Counted from the first letter of the stretch, positions 43,631 to 54,986 are shown. The stretch: 64,000 nucleotides of DNA from Hyphomicrobiales bacterium (GCA_027487555.1 JAIYDI010000042.1:124001-188000); one strand, 5' to 3'. Notes: generated by a model not told the origin, from the sequence alone. Numbers and translations are program-made.

Positions 43631-45967
43631 TCACACCTTCTGCACGAAACTATCCAGCACCTTCTTCTTGCCGGCCTTCTCGAACGCGATGCTGAGCTTG
43701 TTGCCCTCGATGCTTTCGACTTCGCCATAGCCGAACTTCAGGTGGAACACGCGCTCGCCCAGCCCATAGCGCGAGCCGCGCCCGTCATCCACCGAGCGGG
43801 CGACGAGATCGCCCTCGATCGTCAAGGGCCCCGATGATTTCCGCGACCCCTGCTGCGCCCGCGCGCGCTGCCAGCCCGGCGTCTCGTAGAGGGAATCGAA
43901 CGGGTCCGATGTGTCGAAATTGCTCGTCCGCCGCCCGCCATAGCCATAGCCGCCATAGGATGAGCCGGTGTCCTTCACCTCGACCACGCCCGCAGGCAGC
44001 TCGTCCAGAAACCGCGAGGGAATCGCCGATTGCCACAGCCCGTGGATGCGGCGGTTCTGCGCCACATAGAGCTTCAGCCGCTTCCGCGCCCGCGTCAGGC
44101 CGACATAGGCGAGCCGCCGCTCTTCCTCGAGGCCCGATTTGCCGCCTTCATCCAGCGCCCGTTGGTGCGGAAACAGGCCTTCCTCCCAGCCGGGCAGGAA
44201 AACCGTGTTGAATTCCAGCCCCTTGGCTGAATGCAGCGTCATGATCGACACCGCGTCGTCGCTCTCGCCCGTGTCGCGCTCGGTCACCAGCGTCACATGC
44301 TCGAGAAACCCCGCGAGGTTCTCGAACTCCTCCATCGAGCGCACCAGTTCCTTCAGGTTTTCGAGCCGCCCCGCCGAATCCGGCGATTTGTCGAGCTGCC
44401 ACATCTCGGTATAGCCGCTCTCGTCGAGCACGGCCTGCGCCAGCTCGGCATGGGGCAAGGTGCGGCCACGGTCCGCCCAGTCGTCGAACTGCAGCACCAG
44501 GTCGCGCAGCGTCGTGCGCTGCTTGGGCTTCAAGTCCTCGGTTTCGACCAGCATCCGCACCGCCGCCATCAGCGGCACCTTGCTCGCCCGCGCCGTATCG
44601 AACACGATCTTCAGTGTCGTATCGCCTAAACCCCGCTTCGGCGTGTTGACGATGCGCTCGAAGGCCAGGTCATCCGCCGGGTTGCCCACAAGGCGGAGGT
44701 AAGCCAGTGCGTCGCGGATTTCCTTCCGCTCATAAAAACGCGGGCCACCGATCACGCGATAATTCAGCCCCAGCGTGATGAAGCGCTCTTCGAACTCGCG
44801 CATCTGGAACGACGCCCGCACCAGAATCGCCATCGAGTTCAGGGCCTCGCCCTTCTGCTGCAGCGCCTCGATTTCCTCGCCAACCTGCCGGGCTTCTTCC
44901 TCGCTGTCCCATACCGAGGTGACGGCGACTTTTTCGCCCTCTTCGCCGACATCGGTCTGCAGCGTCTTGCCGAGCCGGTCTTCGTTGTGGGCGATGAGGT
45001 GCGACGCGGCCGCGAGGATATTCGAGGTCGAGCGGTAGTTCCGCTCGAGCCGGATCACCTTGGCGCCGGGGAAATCCTTCTCGAAGCGCAGGATGTTGTC
45101 CACCTCGGCGCCGCGCCAGCCATAGATCGACTGGTCGTCGTCGCCCACCACGCAGATATTGGCCTTTTCGGCGGGCATGCCGCTCGCCAAGAGCCGCAGC
45201 CACAGGTACTGCGCGACATTGCTATCCTGGTATTCGTCGACGAGGATGTAGCGGAACCGGCGATGATATTCCTCAAGCACATCATGGTGTTCGCGGAAAA
45301 GCTTAATGCATAGCAGCAGGAGATCGCCGAAATCTGCCGCGTTCAGCGAGGCCAGCCGGTCCTGATATTCCTGATAGAGGTTGTTCGCCTTGCCATGGGC
45401 GAAATAGCTGGCATCACCCGGCGGCACCTCCTTGGGCAGCAGCCCGCGGTTCTTCCAGTTGTCCAGCATCCCGGCATATTGCCGCGCCGGCCAGCGCTTC
45501 TCGTCGATATTGTGCACATCGAGCAGCTGCTTGATCAGCCGGATCTGGTCGTCGGTGTCGAGAATGGTGAAATCCGACTTGAGCCCCACTAGCTCCGCGT
45601 GCCGCCTGAGGATGCGCGCGCCGATCGAGTGGAACGTGCCGAGCCACGGCATGCCCTCGATGCCCGAGCCGACCAGCGTGCCGATCCGCTCCTTCATCTC
45701 GCGGGCGGCCTTGTTGGTGAAGGTCACCGACAATATCTCGGCGCCGCGCGCCAGACGTGTGTTGAGGATATGCGCAATCCGCGTCGTCAGCACCCGCGTC
45801 TTGCCCGTGCCCGCGCCGGCAAGCACCAGCACCGGCCCCTCCGTGGTCATCACGGCGTCCCGCTGTTCCTCGTTCAGGCCCCTCAGATAATCGGGCGCCT
45901 GCCGGGCAAACTGGCTGGTGATCGGGCCAGGGCTCGATCGGTCAAGGCGTTGCGGTTCGGCTGCCAT
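43631..45967 (-). CDS. uvrD: UvrD/PcrA-type DNA helicase
   Basis: A 778-residue superfamily 1 helicase. Walker A AGAGTGKT, motif Ia TFTNKAA, motif II VDEYQDSN, motif III GDDDQSIYGWRGA, motif IV RLERNYRS, motif V VSIMTLHSAKGLEF, motif VI AYVGLTRARKRL. The C-terminus (GERVFHLKFGYGEVESIEGNKLSIAFE) is the Tudor-like domain that binds RNA polymerase. It unwinds 3'-5' in excision and mismatch repair. I start at ATG 45967 (MAAEPQRLDR), as longer forms add a low-quality N-terminus. Confidence 0.92.
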   Translation of the reverse strand: MAAEPQRLDRSSPGPITSQFARQAPDYLRGLNEEQRDAVMTTEGPVLVLAGAGTGKTRVLTTRIAHILNTRLARGAEILSVTFTNKAAREMKERIGTLVGSGIEGMPWLGTFHSIGARILRRHAELVGLKSDFTILDTDDQIRLIKQLLDVHNIDEKRWPARQYAGMLDNWKNRGLLPKEVPPGDASYFAHGKANNLYQEYQDRLASLNAADFGDLLLLCIKLFREHHDVLEEYHRRFRYILVDEYQDSNVAQYLWLRLLASGMPAEKANICVVGDDDQSIYGWRGAEVDNILRFEKDFPGAKVIRLERNYRSTSNILAAASHLIAHNEDRLGKTLQTDVGEEGEKVAVTSVWDSEEEARQVGEEIEALQQKGEALNSMAILVRASFQMREFEERFITLGLNYRVIGGPRFYERKEIRDALAYLRLVGNPADDLAFERIVNTPKRGLGDTTLKIVFDTARASKVPLMAAVRMLVETEDLKPKQRTTLRDLVLQFDDWADRGRTLPHAELAQAVLDESGYTEMWQLDKSPDSAGRLENLKELVRSMEEFENLAGFLEHVTLVTERDTGESDDAVSIMTLHSAKGLEFNTVFLPGWEEGLFPHQRALDEGGKSGLEEERRLAYVGLTRARKRLKLYVAQNRRIHGLWQSAIPSRFLDELPAGVVEVKDTGSSYGGYGYGGRRTSNFDTSDPFDSLYETPGWQRARAQQGSRKSSGPLTIEGDLVARSVDDGRGSRYGLGERVFHLKFGYGEVESIEGNKLSIAFEKAGKKKVLDSFVQKV

Positions 45968-46272
45968 AAGGGGGAAGCGATTCCTCGTTCGTTCTCGTTG
46001 GCGAATATAGGTATCCGGCGCCCGCCTGTATACGCGGGCCCTTGGCCATTCTGCGCACGTTGTCATGATCCAACACCCGCCCTGTCGCAATCCTGTCGCC
46101 TGCCCGTCATCCGGCCTTCAGAATCCGTCCATAGAGGAGCACCATGCCTCCTGCTCGTGGGGCGCGGGGCCGGTCTCCCTTTCGGCCGGTCCCGCCTTTA
46201 TCCCCCGCGCTCTGGCGGCGAATGCGGCCCGAGACGTGACGTGGGCACGATTCTTCCCTACATTGACGCGGG
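45968..46272. other. Divergent uvrD/AsmA promoter region
   Basis: A 305-bp gap between divergent genes. I see no confident gene. A 31-codon frame from ATG 46144 with GAGGAG upstream exists but has poor composition. No RNA structure is recognised; promoters for both flanking genes must lie here but no clear boxes stand out. Confidence 0.4.
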
Positions 46273-49200
46273 TTGGCGGAGAAACCTCGCCTCGTGCTGA
46301 ACCGTCTCTTCATTGTCGTGGGCACGCTGGCCATCCTGTTGCTGGCCGCCGCCTTTCTCGTGCCCGGTTTCGTGCCGTGGTCGAACTATCGCGCCAATCT
46401 CGGGGCCATGGCTACCGAGGCGGCGGGCCAGCCTGTGCGTATCGCCGGTGACATCCATTTCACGTTGCTGCCCGAGCCGTATCTCGAATTCGAAGATGTG
46501 TCGTTGGGCGCGGGTGCCACAGCGCTCACGGTGGCCAAAGTCGACGCGCGCTTCTCGCTGCTCGATTTCCTGCGCGATCGCTACACCATCACCCGACTCG
46601 GCCTCACGCAGCCGAGCCTGAGCGTCACCATCGGCACGGATGGCCAGATATCCGGGCCTCTGCCGCTCGGCGGCGCGCCGACGACCGCTCGAGTCGCCAT
46701 CGCCGCGGCCGAGATCAGCGGGGGCAATCTCGTCCTCGGCGACGGCCGCTCGGGAGAGGTCGCCACGGTGACCACTATCGAGGGCACGCTGAAGTTCGAT
46801 GCAGCCTCTGGCGCCATCGCGCTTCAGGGCAACGGCACCTATGAGGGGGCGGTCTACGGACTGCGGCTCACCACCGGCGCCCGCCGCCCCGATGCCGCGC
46901 TGCCGCTCGCCATCACACTCAGGCCCGCAAGCGGTGTATACGCGCTCATTGCCGAAGGCGCCGTCGATGCCCAGAGCGTCTTTGATGGTGCGGTTACCTT
47001 CCGGCAGGAGCCGCCCAAGGCGTCAGCGGAGCGCACAGCTGCGCCAGCCGTCTCAGCCACCACCGGCGATGCGCAGCCAGCGGCCGAGTTGGGGCAGGGC
47101 GCCTTCGTCGTGGCCGGCACGGTCAAGGCCAGTACCGCCCGCATCCTGTTTTCCGACTATGTCCTGCAGCCCGACGAAAACCGTCCGGCCACGAGGCTCA
47201 GTGGCGCCGCCGAACTGACTCTCGGTGCGAAGCCGGAATTCAACGCGGTCGTCTCGGGCGGCGTCGTGTCCATGCCGGCTGTTGCGGACACCGTCCGCCC
47301 CGGCCCCGCCTCCTATGGTATTGTCGAGCTTCTGTCCGACCTGCCGCTGCCCGCGGTGCCTGCGCTCCCAGGCACTATCGGCGTTGACATCACTCAGCTC
47401 GATCTGCACGGCACGCCGCTCCGCAACCTGCGCCTCGATGCCACCACCGACGGTACCGCATGGAATGTAGCGCGCTTCTCGGCCCTCTTGCCCGGCAACG
47501 TCGCCATGCTGCTTGCCGGCCGCGTTACTCCGGGCCCAAGCCGCGGCGAGTTCGCGGGCACCTTGAAGCTGACAGCCCCACGCCTCGAAACGGTTGCCGC
47601 TCTGTGGCGGCGGAAACCGGTAGATACAGCGCCGCTCTTCGCCGTTCCAGGCGCGCTCGACGCCAAGGCCAATCTCGTCGGTGACACGCTGTCCTTGAGC
47701 GACGGCACGCTCATCATCGGTAACGATGCCTTGCCCTTTGCCATCGAACTCGGGCTCGCTTCGCAGCACGAGTTGCATGTCAACGCCGGGCTCGGTCGCC
47801 TCGATGACGAACTGAGCGCGCGGCTGTTCGCGCTTCTGCCCGATCTCTCGTCCGATGCCAGCTTCCCGGCAACCTTTCTCACCGGCGCCATTGATATCTC
47901 TGCAGAGCGCATCGCCATTGCCGGTTTGCCCGCTGCGGGGCTCAAGCTCGCCGGCACTTGGGAAGGTGGGGTGCTGACCCTGTCCGAGGCGCGCGCCGAT
48001 GATCTGGGCGGCGCCCGCATTGCTCTGACCGCCACTGCCTTCGGGACGCTCGCACGGCCGGAACTCTCGGGCACCGGCACCATATCGATCGAGAGCCCGG
48101 CCGCGCCGATTGTCGCCGCGCTGTCTAGGGCTATTCAGCTGCCGGCTCCGCTTTCGGCGCAGTTGCCCACGCTGTTTCCGCTCCAGCTTGCAACAAAGCT
48201 CGGCGCACCGAGCGGCAAGGGCGGCCAGACGCTGACCGTGTCCGGAAGCCTTGCCGGCACCGGCCTCACTGCCAGCGTCGAGCTCGAGCAGGGCCTGCTC
48301 CGCGTCGCCACCGGGCAACTCGATCTGCGCACCGATCTCCGCTCGGACGATCCTGCGCGCCTTTCGGCGCAACTCGGCCTCGGTTCGGTCGGCCTGCTTT
48401 CCGCCTCTGGCAGCATGCATGTCGTCGGCCGTGCCACCGGCCATGTCGGCAATCGCTTCCAGGCGACCATCGTCGCAGAGGGCGGCGGCCAGAGCCTCGG
48501 GTTTTCGGGCGATATCGTCGCGCCAGATCTCACCAGCCTCACCGGGAAGGGCACTGTAAAGCTCGATCTGCGCGATCCCGCGCCATTGCTGGCGCTGTTT
48601 GGCGTCACCGGCATTGCACCGCCGGCCTTTGCGGCCAAGGGCATGCTCGATTTCGAGCAGGGCCGGGCTCTGCGGCTCTCCGATTTCACCGGTCTGGCGG
48701 GTGATATGCCGTTTTCTCTGATGCTCGATCTGTCGACCGTTGGTGCCCGTCCTCTGGTCACCGGCAGCCTGCGGGTCGGTCAGGGCGATGCTTCGAGCCT
48801 TTTTGCCACCATTGCCGGGCGTGCGGCGCTGCTGAAGTCCGTTAGCTCGACCTGGCTCGATGGTCCGCTCGATCTGGGCGATCTGCCCCGCTCGACCGAT
48901 GGGCGGGTTACCGTCACCATGGACAAGCTCGCCCTCGGCCCAAACCGGTCGCTCGCAAGCCTCGGCTTTGATCTCGCCTGGGATCAGACCTCCACTTCTC
49001 TGAGGAACGGGACTGCCGCGGTTGGTGGCGGTACGCTTTCGTTCGATGCGACGCTGTGCTGCGCCGGAACAGTTGCCGACAAGACCTTCTTCGGCCGCGC
49101 AGCGGTCACCGGCGCCGCGCTCGCCGATCTCCTGCCACCCGGCGCCTCGGCCACCGGCACCCTCACCGGCAGCCTTAGGCTTGATGGCTTGGGCGATTCC

Positions 49201-49902
49201 CTCGCCGCCGCCGTCGGCGCCGCCAATGGCGAGGGCACCTTCGCGATTACCGACCTGTCGCTGCCGCTCATGGCAATCGCCAGAATACCCGACAGCATCG
49301 CGGCATTGCAGCTCACAGAAGCCACCGAGACCGATTTCACCTCTGCCGTCGAAACCGCGCTCAGCTCGGCGACACTGGCCGCGCCGGTCGTTTCGGGCAC
49401 ATTGTCCGTCGCCTCCGGCACGGTCCGCAGCCCCAATCTCGCGGTCGCCGCGCCTGACGCCCAGCTGTTCGGCAATCTCACCATGCGCCTGAGCGACCTC
49501 GCTCTCGGTGGCAGCTTCGCCGCCCGGCCTGCCACCCTGCCGGCGGAGTTCCCGCTGGAGCTGCCCTCCGTTGAGCTGACCATCGCACCGACGGGCACCC
49601 TTTTCGCTCCGGCGCGCAGTGTCGACGCGACCGCGCTCTACAACGCGCTGCTATCGAGGGAACTGGAGCGGCAGGTCATCGAAGCTGAAAAGCGTCGTGC
49701 CGAGGATGAGGCGCGCGCCCGGGCCGAAGCGGCGGAGGCGGCACGGATCGCTGAGGAGGAGACCAGGGCCGAGGCGGCTCGCCAGGCTGCTGAAGTCGCC
49801 CGCCAGGCCGCCGAAGAACAGGCCCAGGCAGACGCCGCCGCAAGGGCCCTGCAGGAGGAGCAATTACTGACTCAGCCGCTCGATCTCGGCCTCGGCAACT
49901 GA
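46273..49902 (+). CDS. AsmA-family protein
   Basis: A 1209-residue protein. N-terminal anchor (LFIVVGTLAILLLAAAFLVPGFVPW), the AsmA start motif (PVRIAGDIHFTLLPEPYLEFEDVSLG), then a very long periplasmic region of beta repeats, with the AsmA_2 region at about 850-1120 (GTLTGSLRLDGLGDSL... LTIAPTGTLFAPARSVDATALYNALL). The last 90 residues are an Ala/Glu/Arg coiled coil. Bacterial AsmA proteins bridge the envelope and are linked to phospholipid transport to the outer membrane. TTG start at 46273; GTG at 46294 is an alternative. Confidence 0.87.
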   Translation: MAEKPRLVLNRLFIVVGTLAILLLAAAFLVPGFVPWSNYRANLGAMATEAAGQPVRIAGDIHFTLLPEPYLEFEDVSLGAGATALTVAKVDARFSLLDFLRDRYTITRLGLTQPSLSVTIGTDGQISGPLPLGGAPTTARVAIAAAEISGGNLVLGDGRSGEVATVTTIEGTLKFDAASGAIALQGNGTYEGAVYGLRLTTGARRPDAALPLAITLRPASGVYALIAEGAVDAQSVFDGAVTFRQEPPKASAERTAAPAVSATTGDAQPAAELGQGAFVVAGTVKASTARILFSDYVLQPDENRPATRLSGAAELTLGAKPEFNAVVSGGVVSMPAVADTVRPGPASYGIVELLSDLPLPAVPALPGTIGVDITQLDLHGTPLRNLRLDATTDGTAWNVARFSALLPGNVAMLLAGRVTPGPSRGEFAGTLKLTAPRLETVAALWRRKPVDTAPLFAVPGALDAKANLVGDTLSLSDGTLIIGNDALPFAIELGLASQHELHVNAGLGRLDDELSARLFALLPDLSSDASFPATFLTGAIDISAERIAIAGLPAAGLKLAGTWEGGVLTLSEARADDLGGARIALTATAFGTLARPELSGTGTISIESPAAPIVAALSRAIQLPAPLSAQLPTLFPLQLATKLGAPSGKGGQTLTVSGSLAGTGLTASVELEQGLLRVATGQLDLRTDLRSDDPARLSAQLGLGSVGLLSASGSMHVVGRATGHVGNRFQATIVAEGGGQSLGFSGDIVAPDLTSLTGKGTVKLDLRDPAPLLALFGVTGIAPPAFAAKGMLDFEQGRALRLSDFTGLAGDMPFSLMLDLSTVGARPLVTGSLRVGQGDASSLFATIAGRAALLKSVSSTWLDGPLDLGDLPRSTDGRVTVTMDKLALGPNRSLASLGFDLAWDQTSTSLRNGTAAVGGGTLSFDATLCCAGTVADKTFFGRAAVTGAALADLLPPGASATGTLTGSLRLDGLGDSLAAAVGAANGEGTFAITDLSLPLMAIARIPDSIAALQLTEATETDFTSAVETALSSATLAAPVVSGTLSVASGTVRSPNLAVAAPDAQLFGNLTMRLSDLALGGSFAARPATLPAEFPLELPSVELTIAPTGTLFAPARSVDATALYNALLSRELERQVIEAEKRRAEDEARARAEAAEAARIAEEETRAEAARQAAEVARQAAEEQAQADAAARALQEEQLLTQPLDLGLGN

Positions 49903-49922
49903 CCCCGCGCCTGGGGTAACGT

Positions 49923-50135
49923 TCAACTCGCCTGCGTGGGACGCCAGCGGTTCAGCACCGCGACCCGCAAGGCCGACGAGAGGTTGGGCCCGTCGCGCGT
50001 TTGGTCAATCTCGCGTACCAGGTGCGGCAGGGTCAGCCCGCGCTCCAGGGCCAGTTCTTCCAGCGCCGACCAGAATTCCGGCTCGAGCGCAATCGATGTG
50101 CGGTGTCCGGCAATGGTCAGAGAGCGCTTGAGCAC
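49923..50135 (-). CDS. Ribbon-helix-helix domain protein
   Basis: A 70-residue protein fitting the RHH_4 type: strand (HRTSIALEPEFWSAL), helix (EELALERGLTLPHLVREID), helix (NLSSALRVAVLNRW). Such small DNA-binding proteins are common in alphaproteobacteria. Encoded 3 bp downstream of sspB, same strand, so probably co-transcribed. Confidence 0.78.
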   Translation of the reverse strand: MLKRSLTIAGHRTSIALEPEFWSALEELALERGLTLPHLVREIDQTRDGPNLSSALRVAVLNRWRPTQAS

Positions 50136-50138
50136 GCC

Positions 50139-50666
50139 CTATTTCTTTCGGAAACTGTCGAGGCTGACGACCTTCTCGCCCGGCGGGCCTTCGGGCGCCG
50201 TGGGCTTGGGCGCCTCGGCGGCCGGCTTCGCCGCAGCGGTGGCAGGCGCAGCCGCAGGCTTTACGATCGCCGGCTTTGGCGGCTCTGCCGCCTTTTCCTC
50301 GGTCACCACGCGCTCCACATCGAACTGCAGGCCGAACTGCACGGCCGGGTCGAAGAACGCCTTGAGCGCCGCAAAGGGAATGCCCAGAGTTTCTGGCCGC
50401 CCTTCGAACGACAGGTCAACTTCGAAGCCCGTCTCGCTCACCTTCAGGTTGGCGAACTGGTTCTGCAGCACGATGGTCATTTCCTTGTCGTACTGTTCCA
50501 GCAGCCTCTGGCTGAGCCGCACTCCAGGCGCTCGGGTGACAAAGGAAATGAAGAAATGGTGCTCGCCCGGCAGGCCCGTGCGCGCCACCTCGGAAAGCAC
50601 CTTTCGCACCACGCCGCGCAGGGCTTCCTGGGCAAGTATATCGTAGCGGATCAGGTCTTCGGCCAT
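50139..50666 (-). CDS. sspB: SspB, ClpXP adaptor (alphaproteobacterial)
   Basis: A 175-residue adaptor. The N-terminal domain (MAEDLIRYDILAQEALRGVVRKVLSE... HHFFISFVTRAPGVRLSQRLLEQYDKEMTIVLQNQFANLKV) is the ssrA-peptide-binding fold of SspB-alpha. A flexible Ala/Pro linker leads to the short C-terminal LDSFRKK, the type of tail that docks to ClpX. It delivers tmRNA-tagged proteins to ClpXP. The tmRNA gene lies immediately upstream. Start at 50666. Confidence 0.92.
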   Translation of the reverse strand: MAEDLIRYDILAQEALRGVVRKVLSEVARTGLPGEHHFFISFVTRAPGVRLSQRLLEQYDKEMTIVLQNQFANLKVSETGFEVDLSFEGRPETLGIPFAALKAFFDPAVQFGLQFDVERVVTEEKAAEPPKPAIVKPAAAPATAAAKPAAEAPKPTAPEGPPGEKVVSLDSFRKK

Positions 50667-50839
50667 GTTGGTTTCCGGGTTCGCGGGGAGATTCCGCTTC
50701 GCGCATAATCGCCGAGGCAGGGGGGCGAATTCAAGGGCCTCGCATCGCCGGTTTTGCCGCACTTGCCCAATTTGGACCTTGTTGATCGAGCAACGCCGGT
50801 GTCCACGGCTCTCGGTCGGGAATCCACCAGCCTAGGCAG

Positions 50840-51158
50840 GAAAGTGCAGGCTTCTGTTGCCAGGTGCCTGCGAACCCCGCCTGACGCCCTGCTAGGAGCG
50901 GAGGACTTGAATTCCCAGTGCTAGCGCCGCATTACGCAGCGAGAGCGACCGGAGCATAGTTGTCATTGGCAACTATTAGGATGGCCCGATATCGGTGGTA
51001 CCATGCCGAGCAAAAGTCTACCCTTTACGCCCTTGTCGATCCTGTTTCGCCCCCGCGCGCCCCGCCATGACGGGGGAGTTTGGTGGAGGCGCCGGGCACT
51101 GCCCCCGGGTCCAATGGGTTTATTACGATAGCCGTTTATCGCCATAGCCGTTGCCGGC
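50840..51158 (-). ncRNA. ssrA: tmRNA, two-piece circularly permuted
   Basis: Minus-strand permuted tmRNA. The acceptor piece comes first (about 51158 to 51081): conserved T-arm CCGGG-GGCAGTG-CCCGG, acceptor CGCCTCC, discriminator A and CCA at 51083-51081. After a short intervening segment the coding piece begins at 51054 with GGGGGCG, which pairs with CGCCTCC. The tag frame (50970-50932) encodes ANDNYAPVALAA then TAA. It rescues stalled ribosomes with SmpB and marks products for ClpXP. The 3' limit is approximate. Confidence 0.9.
50932..50970 (-). other. tmRNA proteolysis-tag reading frame
   Basis: Twelve codons and TAA inside ssrA: resume codon GCC, then the tag ANDNYAPVALAA. With the Ala carried by the charged tmRNA the full tag would be one residue longer. 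The ending LAA is the ClpX degron; AND(N) at the start is the SspB-binding part. Confidence 0.88.
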
Positions 51159-51164
51159 AAACTC

Positions 51165-51192
51165 TATATAGGCGCTGCGGTGGGCGCTGCAA
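51165..51192 (-). promoter_or_regulatory. Predicted ssrA promoter
   Basis: On the minus strand: -35 TTGCAG (51192-51187), 16-bp spacer, -10 TATATA (51170-51165), about 7 bp ahead of the predicted tmRNA 5' end. A near-consensus housekeeping promoter, fitting strong constitutive expression. Confidence 0.65.
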
Positions 51193-51415
51193 AGTGCTCT
51201 CGGCACATCCTTTCGCGCCATGACGCGGTTTTCCGCGTGAGCATGCTAGTCGCCGGATCGCCAATCCACCAAACGCCTCCCATGCCTCAGGATGTGCTTT
51301 CCATGCGTCACCGCTTTCGGCTGCCCGCTCGAGGCCATTGGGCTTCAGGCAACTCCGAGTGCCGGTTGAGATGCAAAGTGCAGAGTCAGCCACAGGTTGC
51401 GCTCTTCCATCTGGC

Positions 51416-52918
51416 TCAGTAACGGGTTGCCAAGTTCAGACCGCTGTCTCGCTGGGCATCTATCTTCACCAGGAAAAACAGCAATACCAGAAACTCCGGC
51501 AGCATCCTGAAGCTCGAAGCCATGAGGGCTGCAAACGTGCCGGTCAGCGTTACGTTTCCCAGCAACGATATGCCGGTCACCACATAGACCAGTTTGTTGC
51601 GGGCGATGTGGTCAAATATCACGAGAAGCAGGATGAGCCCAGAATACAGCATGAAGCCCGCAACGAGGATGAACGGAAACCCTCCGATGGCGTAAAGCTC
51701 GCCAGCGACAGTAACCAGCGGCCGTCCCACAGACTGGCGGGGCCGGAGGCTGAGCCCCCAGACCAGTTCGTCGCTGTAAAGCAACTCCTGCTTGTCGCCG
51801 AAGTTTGGCAGAACCGATCCGACTGTTCCTGCCACTATGCGCCAGTCGATCTCGTCCGGCTCGGCTAGCCGCCCCGTAACAATGTCCATGTGGGCAATCA
51901 GCGCCAGACGCCCCGTCCAACTCGTATCTGCCACAGGGCCCCAGACCGAGGTTCTGATGAAATCAGATCGATAGGCCGACCCTACCGTATCATAAATGGG
52001 TATCTCGTCATCGGAGATCAGGAGCAGGTGCGTCAGCCCTTCGGGCGAGAAAGCAATGTTGATTGTCTCTTCGAAAACGTCCGTCGTATCGGTCCTGAAC
52101 TTTCGTGCTTCCAGAAACGAGTACGATATCCAGTTGAGTACCCCCAAGCAGACGATCCCTAGAACAATATTCTTGATGGTCAGGACGCGTGGTGCATAGG
52201 CTATCATCAGGAGCGCCCACGCCAGGAGCAGAACCAGAAGAATGGTACGGCCGTTCGTTATTGACGAGATCAGGAAAAACGCAATCAGAGTAGCCAATGC
52301 GAGTCCAGCTATCTTCTTGCCGTTCCGCGCATGTACTGTCCACGCCACGGTCGCCACGATCAGCCCCACCAGCACAGGCGTATGGGCAGTGAGGAACGTC
52401 AGGCGGGCTGATGCGAATACTGCCAGTACCGCCACTAGGACCCATCCCACCCGCATGGCGTAGGGGTTTGACGGTGCAGTGGCTTCTGCCGCCGCGTCGT
52501 GCTTGCGCCCGGCCACGAGCAGGATGAAAGCATCCGCTCCAAAGATCGCAAACTGGTAGACCAGCGTGATCGTGAACCCCCGTCCGGCATTCAAAAGCCC
52601 GTCGAGGCCGGGATTGCCGTTCAGGAAGCCATAGACCAACGTGAAGAACATATAGCTGATCGTTGGGTGGGCGACGAGCAGAAGGCGCAGGATGTCGCGC
52701 TGGTAGCTGAGCGCCGTCAGCGACAGCAGTCCGCTGCCTACTCCGCACAGCGGGACGACGAAATCACGCGAAAACACACCCGACAGCAGGCTGAGGAAGA
52801 TCGTCAGCCACGCCACCCAGCGCACGAAGGCGGCGATGCGCTCTGACAGCAAGTCGTAGCCCACGGCAGGGCCGGTTCGAATGGCAGCGTCGCCCGGATT
52901 TTCACGGAGTACGACCAT
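51416..52918 (-). CDS. Polytopic membrane protein, Wzy/O-antigen-ligase-like
   Basis: A 500-residue integral membrane protein with about 11-12 hydrophobic helices and a large extracytoplasmic loop (about 270-390, rich in Asp, Glu and Arg) near its C-terminal third. The overall shape resembles polysaccharide polymerases (Wzy) or O-antigen ligases, but I see no decisive motif, so the assignment is by topology only. It stands alone beside the tmRNA gene, with no glycosyltransferases in view. Confidence 0.5.
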   Translation of the reverse strand: MVVLRENPGDAAIRTGPAVGYDLLSERIAAFVRWVAWLTIFLSLLSGVFSRDFVVPLCGVGSGLLSLTALSYQRDILRLLLVAHPTISYMFFTLVYGFLNGNPGLDGLLNAGRGFTITLVYQFAIFGADAFILLVAGRKHDAAAEATAPSNPYAMRVGWVLVAVLAVFASARLTFLTAHTPVLVGLIVATVAWTVHARNGKKIAGLALATLIAFFLISSITNGRTILLVLLLAWALLMIAYAPRVLTIKNIVLGIVCLGVLNWISYSFLEARKFRTDTTDVFEETINIAFSPEGLTHLLLISDDEIPIYDTVGSAYRSDFIRTSVWGPVADTSWTGRLALIAHMDIVTGRLAEPDEIDWRIVAGTVGSVLPNFGDKQELLYSDELVWGLSLRPRQSVGRPLVTVAGELYAIGGFPFILVAGFMLYSGLILLLVIFDHIARNKLVYVVTGISLLGNVTLTGTFAALMASSFRMLPEFLVLLFFLVKIDAQRDSGLNLATRY

Positions 52919-52990
52919 TCGTGTCCTCGGTGGTGCTCACCGATTCCTATATCCGAGGGCCGGGCTGATCACCAGCCATCAGCCGCGTGG

Positions 52991-53407
52991 TCATCGCGCG
53001 GGTTGCGCCACTGCGCCTGCGAACCGCACCGGCTCCCGTCGCTCATAATCGGCGTCCGAATAGAGCCGCGAGCGGGTCAGGAAGCGCCGTTCGGTGCCGT
53101 TGTCGAGGCTGAACATACCGCCCCGACCGGGTATCGCATCGATGATCAGCTGCGTATGCTGCCAGTATTCGAACTGGCTCTCGTTCATATAGAACTGCGC
53201 ACCGCCGATCTCGCCCATTCGCACGTCGCGGTCGCCGAGCTGGAACTCGCCGGTCGGATAGCACATCGGCGACGAACCGTCGCAGCATCCGCCGGATTGA
53301 TGGAAAAGCACCGGACCGTGCCGCTCGATGATTTCGCCCAGCAGCGCTAGCGCCGCCTGGGTCGCCAAAACTCTTGGCACAGTGATGCTGGGCTCCTGAG
53401 CGTCCAT
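52991..53407 (-). CDS. DUF779 protein
   Basis: A 138-residue protein of the DUF779 family: LLGEIIERHGPVLFHQSGGCCDGSSPMCYPTGEF and DAIPGRGGMFSLDNGTERRFLTRSR. Two adjacent Cys and a third Cys suggest metal or redox chemistry. It sits 58 bp downstream of the aldehyde dehydrogenase on the same strand, a pairing common in bacteria and often under AcoR-type control. Function unproven. Start at 53407 after GGGAGGGAA. Confidence 0.85.
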   Translation of the reverse strand: MDAQEPSITVPRVLATQAALALLGEIIERHGPVLFHQSGGCCDGSSPMCYPTGEFQLGDRDVRMGEIGGAQFYMNESQFEYWQHTQLIIDAIPGRGGMFSLDNGTERRFLTRSRLYSDADYERREPVRFAGAVAQPAR

Positions 53408-53465
53408 TGTTCCCTCCCGACGGGGACCGGGGCAGCGCTGCCGCCCCGGTCGCGTGCCACCAATC

Positions 53466-54986
<1,521 letters not shown>

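Noticed and set aside
46144..46239. 31-codon frame with GAGGAG upstream in the uvrD/AsmA gap
   Set aside because: Arg/Pro-rich composition typical of chance frames; no terminator or other support.
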